A stretch of DNA of 7,357 bases from an uncultured Geobacteraceae bacterium (GCA_937958075.1 CALFFB010000165.1:1-7357), one strand, 5' to 3'. Shown: positions 1-7,357, counted from the first letter of the stretch. Translations and numbers: made by a program. Notes: generated from the letters alone by a model not told the origin.

Positions 1-1770
1 GATATCACCCGGCGCAAGCAGGCGGAACTGCTCATGCAGCAACGGCATGACCGGATCGCCACCAAGGTCAGGCAGAGCGTGGCCGACCTGCAGTTGTTCG
101 AGAAGATCTTCCACTCAGCCCTCGAAGGGATCACCGTCACCGACTCATCCGGTACGATCATCAATGTCAATGACGCCTTTACCCGCATCACCGGCTACAG
201 CCGCGAAGAGGCCCTGGGGCAGAACCCGCGAATTTTAAAGTCGGACCGTCATACCGATGATTATTATCGCCAGATGTGGAATCAGCTGGTTTCCGACGGT
301 GTCTGGGAAGGGGAGATCTGGAACCGTCGCAAGAATGGCGAGGTGTACCCCGAGTGGCTCAGCATCAACGCCATTACCGTGCCGGAAGACGGCACCATCA
401 ACTATGTGGCGGTGTTCCACGATATTACCCAGCTCAAGGAGAAGGAAGCCAGAATTGAGCATCTGGCCTACCGCGACGCCCTGACGGGACTGCCCAACCG
501 GGCGCTGATGCTGGATCGTCTGGAAATGGCATTAAAGCGTGCGGAACGGGGCAAAAGCGGTGTCGCTGTCCTCTTTGTTGATATCGATAATTTCCGGCAC
601 ATCAACGACAGTCTCGGTCATCCCATCGGCGACCAGCTGCTGTGCGAAGTGGCCAATTATATCGCCGGGCAGCTGCGCAGCAGTGACACCATTGCCCGCA
701 TCGGCGGTGATGAGTTTGTCATCATCAGCCTGTTCAGCCAGCATACGGAAGTTCTCGCCCTGGCCGACCGGATCCACTCATCTTTCAAGAAGTTTTTTCC
801 TATTGCCGATCACAGTTTTTACGTCACCCTGAGTATGGGCATCGCTGTTTCTCCCGACGATGGTGAATCCGTCCATCGCCTGATTCAAAACGCCGACCTG
901 GCCCTGCATCAGGCCAAGGCCCAGGGGAAAAACTGTTATCGGCTGTTTGACAGCGGCATGAACACCCGCCTGGTGGAACGGCTGAAGCTGGAAAACGAGC
1001 TGCGTGATGCCCTGAAACAGGGTGATATCCAGGTCTACTATCAGCCCCAGATCAATCTGAAGAGTGGCCGGGTTGTCGGCTTTGAGGCTCTGGCCCGCTG
1101 GACGCGCAGGGATGGTACCCTGGTGCCGCCTGATCAGTTTATCCCGGTGGCCGAAGAGTCGGGTATGATCGATCAACTGGGGATGTACGTTCTTGATCAG
1201 GCCTGCCGGCAGACGCGGGAGCTGGCCGAAGCGGGTTTCGGCGGCTTGCGGGTGTCAGTGAATCTATCAGCGGTGCAGTTCCGTGACAGTCATCTGGCGA
1301 GCAAGATCATCGGCCTGATCACGGCTCTTGATTTTGACCCGGCGCATCTTGAGCTCGAAGTTACGGAAAGCCTGATGATGAATAACCTCGCCGTTGTTGA
1401 AAAGACCCTCAACGAGCTGGCACAAAAAGGCATCCGAATCTCCATTGATGATTTCGGCACCGGCTATTCAAGCCTCACCTATATCAAGCGGTTTCCCATC
1501 TCCGCCCTGAAGATTGACCGGTCCTTTATTCGTGACATTGCCGAGGATCTCAACGATCGGGCCATCGTCGAAGCAATCCTCGACATGGCCCGCGCCCTGA
1601 AACTCGAGACCGTGGCGGAAGGGGTCGAGGAGGTTCGGCACCAGCTGTTCCTGGCGGAGCATCACTGCGATCTGGTGCAGGGCTATCTTTACAGCCGCCC
1701 CCTGCCCTATTCGCAACTCCTCGACTTCCTAAAGTCCTTCCCCGGCACTGTCACTGCCGGCAGCCCCTGA
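1..1770 (+). CDS. PAS-GGDEF-EAL cyclic-di-GMP enzyme (5' end missing)
   Basis: Sensor enzyme of cyclic-di-GMP metabolism, 589 residues visible (numbered from the first codon). The frame is open to the left edge, and the first residues, DITRRKQAE, look like the end of a PAS/PAC domain. The true start is therefore upstream, and at least one more PAS domain is likely. Next come a helical linker, a complete PAS domain at about 33-146 (ending FHDITQLKEKE), a GGDEF domain at about 155-316 and an EAL domain at about 333-580. GGDEF is intact at 235-239, with an inhibitory-site RSSD at 226-229 five residues before it. In the EAL domain, E362 of EAL, N421, E453 and E456 of EVTE, D483/D484 of DDFGTGYSS, K504, E540 and Q560 are all present. 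By family knowledge both activities, cyclase from GTP and phosphodiesterase to pGpG, are possible; which dominates is unknown. No transmembrane segment is visible in this part. The last 42 nt overlap the convergent efflux-channel gene. Confidence 0.95.
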   Translation, partial: DITRRKQAELLMQQRHDRIATKVRQSVADLQLFEKIFHSALEGITVTDSSGTIINVNDAFTRITGYSREEALGQNPRILKSDRHTDDYYRQMWNQLVSDGVWEGEIWNRRKNGEVYPEWLSINAITVPEDGTINYVAVFHDITQLKEKEARIEHLAYRDALTGLPNRALMLDRLEMALKRAERGKSGVAVLFVDIDNFRHINDSLGHPIGDQLLCEVANYIAGQLRSSDTIARIGGDEFVIISLFSQHTEVLALADRIHSSFKKFFPIADHSFYVTLSMGIAVSPDDGESVHRLIQNADLALHQAKAQGKNCYRLFDSGMNTRLVERLKLENELRDALKQGDIQVYYQPQINLKSGRVVGFEALARWTRRDGTLVPPDQFIPVAEESGMIDQLGMYVLDQACRQTRELAEAGFGGLRVSVNLSAVQFRDSHLASKIIGLITALDFDPAHLELEVTESLMMNNLAVVEKTLNELAQKGIRISIDDFGTGYSSLTYIKRFPISALKIDRSFIRDIAEDLNDRAIVEAILDMARALKLETVAEGVEEVRHQLFLAEHHCDLVQGYLYSRPLPYSQLLDFLKSFPGTVTAGSP

Positions 1771-3159
1771 CCAGCCGCCCCCCAGGGCGTTGGCCAGAGC
1801 GGCCGTCGCCGTATACCGATCGCGGACCGCTTCGGTGAGGGCCAGCTCGGCACCCAGGAGCTGGCGCTGCGCATCCAGAACCTCAATGAAACTGCTGTAT
1901 CCTTCCTCATAGCGGACCTGTACAAGGCTCAGGGTTTTTTCCGCCGATTCCAGTTGCCGCCTGATGGCGTTCTCACGCTCTTCCGTCGTTCTGGTCAGCA
2001 GCAGGGCGTCACGCACTTCACGAAAAGCGGTCTGTACGGCCATGCGATAGCTGGTTTCGGCCTGGTCGCGCAGAGCTTCCGCGGTCTGTCGCCGGGCTTT
2101 GTTGCGACCGAAATCAACCACCGGCGCCAACAGGGAGCCGCTGACGCCCCAGCTTTCCGACGAGCTGCCCAGCAGGTCGTCGAACTCACCGGCGACACTG
2201 CCGATGAACATGGCCAGATTAAAACGCGGCAGCCGTTCCGCCGTAGCCACCCCAACCTGGGCGTTGGCGGCGACCAGGGCCGCCTGCGCCGCCTGGATGT
2301 CAGGGCGCCGTTCGATCAGGTCAGACGGCAGAAAGGCGGGCCGCTCCCGGAACAGGTGCAGGTCCGTCAGCCGGCGTTCCCCGAAATCGAAGCGGCTCAT
2401 CAGCTCTGCCGGTGACATGCCCGTCAGCACTGCCAGGGCGCTTTCCAGCAGCAGCACCTGTTCTTGCTGGCGGGGGAGCAGGGCCCGGGTAGCTTCCCAC
2501 TCTGAGCGGGCCTGCTGCAGGGCCAGCTGGTCGATAAGCCCCCCGTCGTAACGGATCTGCTGCAACTGCAGACTGTCGTAGCGGCTGGCCAGGGTGCTTT
2601 CGGTGATGTTCAGCTGCTGCTGGGCTGCCCGCAGGTTGATATAGGTGGTGACCAGATCACTGATGACCCGTAGCTGCAGAGCGTCATGGCTGTAGCGGGA
2701 GGCTTCGAGCTGCGCCGTCGCGCTCTCTTCGCCGCGGGCCAGCCGGCCCCAGAGGTCGATCTCGTAATTGAGCAGCCCCATGACCGAAAAGCTGTTGGCC
2801 AGCTGTCCCGTGCTCACAGCGGCGGACTGCTGCCGGCGCGACGCCTCGGCCTGGGCATCAAGGCTGGGCAGACGCTGTGCCGAAGCCAGACCGAGTCGCG
2901 CCCGCGCCTCCTGGATGCGCTCAAGCTGCAGCCGCAGGCTCAGGTTGTCGGCAATGGCGCGGTCGATGAGGCCGGTCAGGATCGGATCCTTGAAGCGCTG
3001 CCACCAGTGGGTAGAGGTGTCCGTTGTCGGAGTCGCAGAGGTCGCCACCGTTGGCGGCCACTGTTCGGGAAGCTGCAGCTCAGGGCGCTGGTAATCCGGG
3101 CCGACAGCGCAGCCGGAAAGGAACACGAGGAAGCAGAAACTGTAAACAAACCCTTTCAT
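1729..3159 (-). CDS. RND efflux outer-membrane lipoprotein (NodT/OprM/OprN family)
   Basis: Outer-membrane channel of a tripartite efflux pump, 476 residues, a normal family length. The N-terminus is a lipoprotein signal peptide with lipobox LSGC at 14-17 followed by AVGPDY, so C17 should be lipidated and become the mature N-terminus. Family hallmarks are YEIDLWGRL at 132-140, LIERRPDIQAAQ at 281-292 and RYEEGYSSFIEVLDAQRQLL at 416-435. The two related halves fit the TolC-like fold, in which three subunits form a barrel plus a periplasmic helical tunnel. The ATG overlaps the pump stop as ATGA, making this the last gene of the operon. The conserved body ends at about ALGGGW (458-463). The remaining 13 residues, rich in Gly, Ser and Ala, are encoded wholly opposite the end of the neighbouring cyclic-di-GMP gene. 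The stop is TAG. The family call is firm; pairing with the adjacent pump is inferred from gene order. Confidence 0.95.
   Translation of the reverse strand: MKGFVYSFCFLVFLSGCAVGPDYQRPELQLPEQWPPTVATSATPTTDTSTHWWQRFKDPILTGLIDRAIADNLSLRLQLERIQEARARLGLASAQRLPSLDAQAEASRRQQSAAVSTGQLANSFSVMGLLNYEIDLWGRLARGEESATAQLEASRYSHDALQLRVISDLVTTYINLRAAQQQLNITESTLASRYDSLQLQQIRYDGGLIDQLALQQARSEWEATRALLPRQQEQVLLLESALAVLTGMSPAELMSRFDFGERRLTDLHLFRERPAFLPSDLIERRPDIQAAQAALVAANAQVGVATAERLPRFNLAMFIGSVAGEFDDLLGSSSESWGVSGSLLAPVVDFGRNKARRQTAEALRDQAETSYRMAVQTAFREVRDALLLTRTTEERENAIRRQLESAEKTLSLVQVRYEEGYSSFIEVLDAQRQLLGAELALTEAVRDRYTATAALANALGGGWSGAAGSDSAGEGL
1742..1760. repeat. Short GC-rich inverted repeat in the convergent gene overlap
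   Basis: CCGGCA at 1742-1747 and TGCCGG at 1755-1760 are perfect inverted copies around a 7-nt spacer, giving a possible 6-bp hairpin in either transcript. It lies inside both converging reading frames. No T-run follows on either strand, so it is not a standard intrinsic terminator. It could be chance in GC-rich DNA or a weak pause site. Confidence 0.3.
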
Positions 3160-6100
3160 CGGCGGACAGCCTTTCGTTTTTGCAGACGCTCCTGGCGTTT
3201 GGTGGCGAGATCTTCGAACAATTTATAGAAGAGGGGAACAAAGAGCAAGGCCAGGGTACTGGCGGCGATCATGCCGCCGACAACGACAGTTCCGATTTCC
3301 TGGCGGCTGGCGGCCCCGGCACCGGTGGCGAAGACCAGGGGCAGGGTGCCGATGATAAAGGTCAGGGCGGTCATCATAATGGCGCGAAAGCGCTGGCGGG
3401 CGGCAGCCGTTGCCGCTTCGAGAGAACTCATGCCGGCACGCCGGTTCTGGGCGGCAAACTCGACGATGAGAATGGCGTTTTTCGCCGCCAGTCCGATCAG
3501 CACCAGCAAACCGACCTGAAAGTAGATGTCGCTGGGAAAGCTGCGCAGCCAGGCGGCGACAGCGGCGCCGAGGACGGCAAAGGGGATGGCCGAGGCGACA
3601 GCCATGGGCAGGGTCCAGCGCTCATACTGGGCGGCGAGGATGAGGAACACCATGAGCAGGCCCAGACCAAAGGCGGCAGTGCCGGTGCCGGCGGCGGCAT
3701 CGAGCTGATAGGCTTCGCCGATCCAGCCGAGGACGACATTGTCACGCCCCAGTTCGGCGGTCACCTCCTCCATGGCGGCCTTGGCCTGGCCGCTGGTATA
3801 ACCGGGAGCCGGATCGCCGAGGAGCTTGGCCGCGGGGTAGAGGTTGTAGCGATTGACGACATCGGCGCCACTGCCGGGCTCCATGGTGATCAAGGAGCTC
3901 AACGGCAGCATGTTGCCGCTCAGGGAGCGGACAAAAACCTGGTTCAGGTCTTCCGGTTTGCTGCGAAATTCCCCCTCCGACTGCAGGCGCACCTGCCACA
4001 GGCGGCCGAAGTAGGTAAAGTCGTTGACGTAAAGTCCACCGAAAGTGCTTTGCATGGTGTCGTAGAGCTGGTTGATGGGGACACCGGCAGCCCGCGCCTT
4101 CTCCCGGTCGAGAACCGCGTTGTAGCGGGGAATATTGGCGTTGAGCAGGGAGCGGACATTGATCAGCTCGGGGCGCTGGTTGGCCCTGGCCACGAGCTCG
4201 CGGGCAGTGGCATCGATCTGGTCGATGGTGGTCTCGCCGCGCACCTGGAGGTAGCCTTCGACCCCGCCGGTCAGGGACATGCCCATGATCGGTGGCGGGG
4301 TAAAGGCAAAGACATTGGCTTCCTGAATACCCAGACCGATGCCCATGACTTTGCCGGCAACCGACGCGGCGTCCTGCCCCGGCTGCTGTCGTTCATTCCA
4401 GTCCGTCAGTTTGGCGAAACCGACAGTAGCGTTGGTTTTCAGCGACCGTGAGAAAATATCGAAGCCGGCAAAGGTGGTGAACTGTTCCACCTCATCGATG
4501 GCCAGCACCTGGGCGGCGAGGCCTTCGAGGGTGTCAGAGGTGCGTCCCAGGGCGGATGTCGGCGGCAGCTGCGACACGACCAGGGCAACACCCTGATCCT
4601 CCTGTGGTACCAGCCCTGAGGGCAGGCGGTCCAGCAGCCACAGGGTGCTACCGATGACCAGAATAAAGAGCAGTACCCCGATAACAGCGTGCCGCAAAAA
4701 GAAGTTCACGCCATAGACAAATAGATCGGTGATCTTGTCGAAGGCACGGTTGAACAGACGGAACGGAGCTGCCAGTTTGCGTGGCTGGCGATCCAGCAGC
4801 AGGGCGCACATGGCCGGAGTGAGGGTCACGGCAACCACCCCGGAAATGACAATGGACACGGCAATGGTGACGGCGAACTGGCGGTACAGTTCGCCACTCA
4901 GGCCGCCAAGGAAGGCCACCGGAGCAAACACCGCCACCAGCACCAGGGTCGATGAGATGACGGCGCCGGAGACCTGCTGCATGGTTTCCACGGCGGCATC
5001 GCGGGCGCTGAGCTGCTGCTCCTGCATCAGACGCTCAACGTTCTCCATGACGATGATGGCGTTATCGACAACAATGCCAATGGCCAGCACCAGGCCGAAC
5101 AGGGTCAGCAGATTGACGGAGAAGCCCAGGGCCTGCATCCCGGCGAAAGTGCCGATCAGGGACACGGGGATAGCGGCGATGGGGATCAGCGCGGCGCGCA
5201 GATGCTGCAAAAAGGCAAAGGTTACCAGCACCACCAGAATGACGGCGATGATCAGGGTAATGAATACTTCGCGGATGGAAATCTCGACAAATTCGGTGGT
5301 GTCGTAGGGAACAACGTATTCCAGACCGGCGGGAAAGCGCGCGGACAGATCGTCAAAAGCCTGATGGACGCTGCGTGCTGTCTCCAGGGCGTTGGCTCCC
5401 GGTTGCAGGTACACCCCCAGGGGGACACTCGGTTGACCATTGTAGATGGCGTGGAAGCCGTAATTCAGCGAACCCAGTTCGACCCGCGCGACATCACCCA
5501 GGCGCAGGGTGCTGCCATCAGGGGCAGAACGCAGAATGATCTGCTCGAACTCTTCCGGTTCAACCAGCTGACCTCTGGTGGTGACGGTAAAGGTGAAGGC
5601 CTGCCCCTCCGGCGCCGGTTCCGCGCCCAGGCGGCCGGCGGCAAACTGGGCATTCTGTTCGCGGATGGATTGGGCCACATCCGAAGGCGTGAGCTGATAC
5701 TGGGCCAGCTTGTCCGGGCGCAGCCATACCCGCATGGAATAGTCCTGGGCCCCGAACAGGGAGGCGCCACCGACACCGGGGATGCGGACCAGTTCATCGA
5801 TGACATTGAGCAGGGCGTAGTTGCTGATGAACAGGGTATCGTAACGGCCGCCGGGGGAGTTGAGGACCGCCACCATGAGCAGGTTGGTGGAGCGTGACTC
5901 CACCCTGACCCCGAGGTCGCGTACCTGCTGCGGCAGCCGCGCGAGCGCCGACTGCACCCGGTTGTTGACGTTGATGGCGTTCTGGTCGGGATCGGTACCG
6001 AGCTCAAAAGAGACGGTAACCTCAAGGCTGCCGGCGTCGGTGGACGTCGATTCCAGGTAGATCATGTCGTCGACGCCGTTGATCTCCTGTTCCAGGGCGG

Positions 6101-6287
6101 CGGCCACCGACGAGGCGACGACATCGGCGCTGGCGCCAATGTAGTTGGCGCTGATAACAACCTGGGGCGGCACGACATCGGGATACTGCTCGACGGGAAG
6201 AACGCGCAGGGCCGCCAGGCCGATGATGACGATAATAATGGAGATAACGGAGCTGAAAATAGGTCGATCAATGAAGAATCTGAGCAT
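3156..6287 (-). CDS. HAE1-family RND multidrug efflux pump, inner-membrane subunit (AcrB/MexF-like)
   Basis: Proton-driven inner-membrane exporter, 1043 residues, the usual HAE1 length. It starts with the family signature FFIDRPIF (4-11). Membrane helices lie at about 10-30, 341-360, 366-385, 391-413, 438-460, 470-495, 535-553, 869-888, 893-913, 920-944, 968-989 and 998-1020. Two large periplasmic loops (about 31-340 and 554-868) form the porter and docking domains. YDTLFISNYALLNVIDEL (149-166) and EEFEQIILR (245-253) recall MexF/BpeF more than AcrB. Of the AcrB proton-relay residues, D407 is kept (D408 here), as are K940 (K936), R971 (R966) and T978 (T973). AcrB D408 is replaced by Asn (N409). 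F178, F606 and F609 are aromatic candidates for the drug pocket. The start is an ATG sharing one base with the adaptor stop (TGATG), with AGGAG 8 nt upstream; the stop overlaps the channel start. Substrate range cannot be deduced. Confidence 0.96.
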   Translation of the reverse strand: MLRFFIDRPIFSSVISIIIVIIGLAALRVLPVEQYPDVVPPQVVISANYIGASADVVASSVAAALEQEINGVDDMIYLESTSTDAGSLEVTVSFELGTDPDQNAINVNNRVQSALARLPQQVRDLGVRVESRSTNLLMVAVLNSPGGRYDTLFISNYALLNVIDELVRIPGVGGASLFGAQDYSMRVWLRPDKLAQYQLTPSDVAQSIREQNAQFAAGRLGAEPAPEGQAFTFTVTTRGQLVEPEEFEQIILRSAPDGSTLRLGDVARVELGSLNYGFHAIYNGQPSVPLGVYLQPGANALETARSVHQAFDDLSARFPAGLEYVVPYDTTEFVEISIREVFITLIIAVILVVLVTFAFLQHLRAALIPIAAIPVSLIGTFAGMQALGFSVNLLTLFGLVLAIGIVVDNAIIVMENVERLMQEQQLSARDAAVETMQQVSGAVISSTLVLVAVFAPVAFLGGLSGELYRQFAVTIAVSIVISGVVAVTLTPAMCALLLDRQPRKLAAPFRLFNRAFDKITDLFVYGVNFFLRHAVIGVLLFILVIGSTLWLLDRLPSGLVPQEDQGVALVVSQLPPTSALGRTSDTLEGLAAQVLAIDEVEQFTTFAGFDIFSRSLKTNATVGFAKLTDWNERQQPGQDAASVAGKVMGIGLGIQEANVFAFTPPPIMGMSLTGGVEGYLQVRGETTIDQIDATARELVARANQRPELINVRSLLNANIPRYNAVLDREKARAAGVPINQLYDTMQSTFGGLYVNDFTYFGRLWQVRLQSEGEFRSKPEDLNQVFVRSLSGNMLPLSSLITMEPGSGADVVNRYNLYPAAKLLGDPAPGYTSGQAKAAMEEVTAELGRDNVVLGWIGEAYQLDAAAGTGTAAFGLGLLMVFLILAAQYERWTLPMAVASAIPFAVLGAAVAAWLRSFPSDIYFQVGLLVLIGLAAKNAILIVEFAAQNRRAGMSSLEAATAAARQRFRAIMMTALTFIIGTLPLVFATGAGAASRQEIGTVVVGGMIAASTLALLFVPLFYKLFEDLATKRQERLQKRKAVRR
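3170..3174 (-). promoter_or_regulatory. Probable weak ribosome binding site for the outer-membrane channel gene
   Basis: AAAGG on the - strand lies 10 nt before the channel ATG, inside the basic C-terminal tail of the pump gene. It is a poorer match and more distant than the pump's site, so translation of the channel may depend mainly on coupling through the ATGA overlap. No better site was seen for another start. The signal peptide and lipobox begin directly after this ATG, which supports the start independently. Confidence 0.4.
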
Positions 6288-7357
6288 CAGTTCTGCTCCT
6301 GGCGGCCGGCGACAACATTGACCTGGGCTCCGGGGAAGAGGCTGACCTGGCCGTTGATGACCACTTCATCTCCGGGTTTCAGGCCGTCCAGAACGATCTG
6401 CCCCTGCTCCGTAACGGCGCCCAGGGTGAGCGGGCGGAACTGCGCATGGTTGTCGCTATCGACAACAAAAACACTGGCGCCCTGGGGCCCCTGTACAACG
6501 GCCGTTTGCGGGATGACAAAGATATTGCTGAGGCTTTCAAGGAGCACCCGGATGCGGACAAACTGACCAGGAATCAGCTGGTCATCCGGATTAGCAAAAA
6601 CGGCGCGGGCAGACACCGTGCCGGTGCTGGAATCAACCGTGCTGGCGGTGAAATCGATGGTGCCCTGGCGCTCGTAGACGCTGCCGTCGGCCATGATCAG
6701 CTGCACCTGATGGCGGGTGGATGCGGCCTCCGAATTTGGAGCCGTACCCGATTGCCGCTGGGTAAGGGCGTCCCGCTCCGGCAGGGAAAACCGCACATGG
6801 ATAGGGTCGAGCTGAACGATGGTGGTCAGCAGGGTGCCGCGCTCGACCAGGCTGCCTTCCGGCAGCACTTCGCGGCTGGTAACGCCACTGACCGGCGCCT
6901 CGACCCGGGTGTAGTCGAGTTCCAGCTGCGCCTGGGCGGTTCGGGCCTGAGCCAGGGCTTTGCGGGCTTCCGCCAGTTCATGGGTGGAGCGGGCGCTGTC
7001 GTATTCGCGCTGGCTGACGGCATTTTGCTCATAGAGGCGGGAGATCCGCTGCCATTCACGTCGGGCCTGGTTGAGTTCCGCGGTTACACTCTGCTCTTCC
7101 GCTTTTGTCGCCTGCAGGGCAACGGTGAAGGGTTCGGGATCGATCCTGAACAACGGCGCCCCCTGTTCGACGCGGCTTCCTTCCTCAAACAGGCGCTGCT
7201 CGAGAATCCCCTGAACCCGGGTACGGATTTCCACCTCGCGAGCGCCATGTACCCGTCCGGCATAGGTGCGCGTCACCTCGGCCGAGGTTGGTGCCACCTG
7301 CAGCACCGTCACCGCCGGGTCCGGCCGTTGTTGCGGCGCCTGGCCGGTGTCGGATTG
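6287..7357 (-). CDS. RND efflux periplasmic adaptor (membrane fusion protein, AcrA/MexE-like), N-terminus missing
   Basis: Periplasmic adaptor joining pump to channel; 356 residues are visible, numbered from the right edge. The frame is open to the edge (first residues QSDTGQAPQQ), so the start and the signal peptide or lipobox lie outside. Domains in order are a lipoyl half-motif at about 40-73 (VQGILEQRLFEEGSRVEQG), an alpha-helical hairpin at about 77-147, the second lipoyl half at about 149-177 (VEAPVSGVTSREVLPEGS), a beta-barrel at about 182-275 including NPDDQLIPGQFVRIRV at 256-271, and a membrane-proximal domain at about 279-350 starting VIPQTAVVQG. The hairpin tip fits the RxxxLxxxxxxS motif that AcrA-type adaptors use to contact TolC-like channels (R104, L108, S115). 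It is the first visible gene of the operon, and its TGA shares one base with the pump ATG. The family is clear; its own start, anchoring and promoter cannot be seen. Confidence 0.94.
   Translation of the reverse strand, partial: QSDTGQAPQQRPDPAVTVLQVAPTSAEVTRTYAGRVHGAREVEIRTRVQGILEQRLFEEGSRVEQGAPLFRIDPEPFTVALQATKAEEQSVTAELNQARREWQRISRLYEQNAVSQREYDSARSTHELAEARKALAQARTAQAQLELDYTRVEAPVSGVTSREVLPEGSLVERGTLLTTIVQLDPIHVRFSLPERDALTQRQSGTAPNSEAASTRHQVQLIMADGSVYERQGTIDFTASTVDSSTGTVSARAVFANPDDQLIPGQFVRIRVLLESLSNIFVIPQTAVVQGPQGASVFVVDSDNHAQFRPLTLGAVTEQGQIVLDGLKPGDEVVINGQVSLFPGAQVNVVAGRQEQN
6296..6300 (-). promoter_or_regulatory. Ribosome binding site for the RND pump gene
   Basis: AGGAG on the - strand ends 8 nt before the pump ATG and lies inside the last codons of the adaptor gene. 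This good spacing, with the TGATG stop-start junction, fixes the pump start and fits translational coupling of adaptor and pump. That coupling occurs is inference. Confidence 0.75.

Noticed and set aside
34..36. ATG at 34 as the start of the cyclic-di-GMP gene
   Set aside because: The frame is open upstream to the window edge and encodes DITRRKQAE, typical of the end of a PAS/PAC domain, so this Met is internal. A purine-rich AGGCGGA precedes it, so a secondary internal start is not strictly excluded.
1771..1800. Intrinsic terminator just after the cyclic-di-GMP stop
   Set aside because: The sequence is GC-rich with short C-runs, has no T-run after a hairpin, and is coding for the opposite gene.
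1954..2415. + strand open frame of 153 codons opposite the channel gene
   Set aside because: It is antisense to conserved outer-membrane channel sequence and no domain is recognisable in its product.
3024..4451. Long + strand open frame (475 codons) opposite the pump gene
   Set aside because: It lies antisense to the strongly conserved RND gene with aligned codon boundaries. It stays open because the sense gene rarely uses the Leu and Ser codons whose complements are stops. Its translation is low-complexity, rich in Gly, Gln, Asp and His, with no recognisable domain.
5202..5897. + strand open frame of 231 codons opposite the 5' half of the pump gene
   Set aside because: This is also an antisense shadow in phase with the pump codons. 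It has no family resemblance, and the opposing pump sequence is well conserved.
7310..7312. GTG on the - strand as the start of the adaptor gene
   Set aside because: The frame continues to the edge. A start here would leave no signal peptide or lipobox for a periplasmic protein, and no ribosome binding site precedes it.
1..7357. tRNA, rRNA, CRISPR array, insertion sequence or attachment site
   Set aside because: Conserved coding sequence fills the window on one strand or the other. No regularly spaced repeats, transposase motifs or tRNA-like folds were seen.

Overview
The window is almost wholly coding. It holds parts or all of four genes from a Gram-negative, GC-rich bacterium. The type is indicated by a complete tripartite RND efflux operon (periplasmic adaptor, inner-membrane pump, outer-membrane lipoprotein channel) and a multidomain PAS-GGDEF-EAL signalling protein. 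The style would suit a proteobacterium or a member of the Desulfuromonadota. That placement is an impression from protein style and base composition, not a demonstrated assignment.

Layout. On the + strand, 1-1770 is the 3' part of a gene for a PAS-GGDEF-EAL cyclic-di-GMP enzyme whose start lies before the window. Everything from 1729 to 7357 is on the - strand and reads right to left: adaptor (6287-7357, start beyond the right edge), HAE1-type RND pump (3156-6287, complete) and NodT/OprM-type outer-membrane lipoprotein (1729-3159, complete). The three efflux genes are packed with a 1-nt overlap (TGATG) and a 4-nt overlap (ATGA), so they are very probably one translationally coupled operon. 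Its promoter, and any regulator beside it, lie beyond the right edge. The signalling gene and the operon converge tail to tail and overlap by 42 nt. No stretch of 300 bases lacks a gene, and there is no true intergenic space. I saw no RNA gene, mobile element, CRISPR array or convincing terminator.

Function. The adaptor, pump and channel should assemble into one envelope-spanning complex that uses the proton gradient to export drugs, solvents or similar amphipathic compounds. The pump resembles the MexF/BpeF branch of HAE1, but substrates cannot be read from sequence. The signalling protein would sense an unknown cue through PAS domains and make and/or degrade cyclic-di-GMP. Nothing shows that it controls the efflux operon; convergent neighbours need not be related.

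Most worth a second look are an Asn in place of the second Asp of the conserved TM4 Asp-Asp pair in the pump, and the 42-nt convergent overlap. In that overlap, the last 13 residues of the channel protein are encoded exactly opposite the end of the cyclic-di-GMP gene. I found no evidence of a wholly new kind of system.
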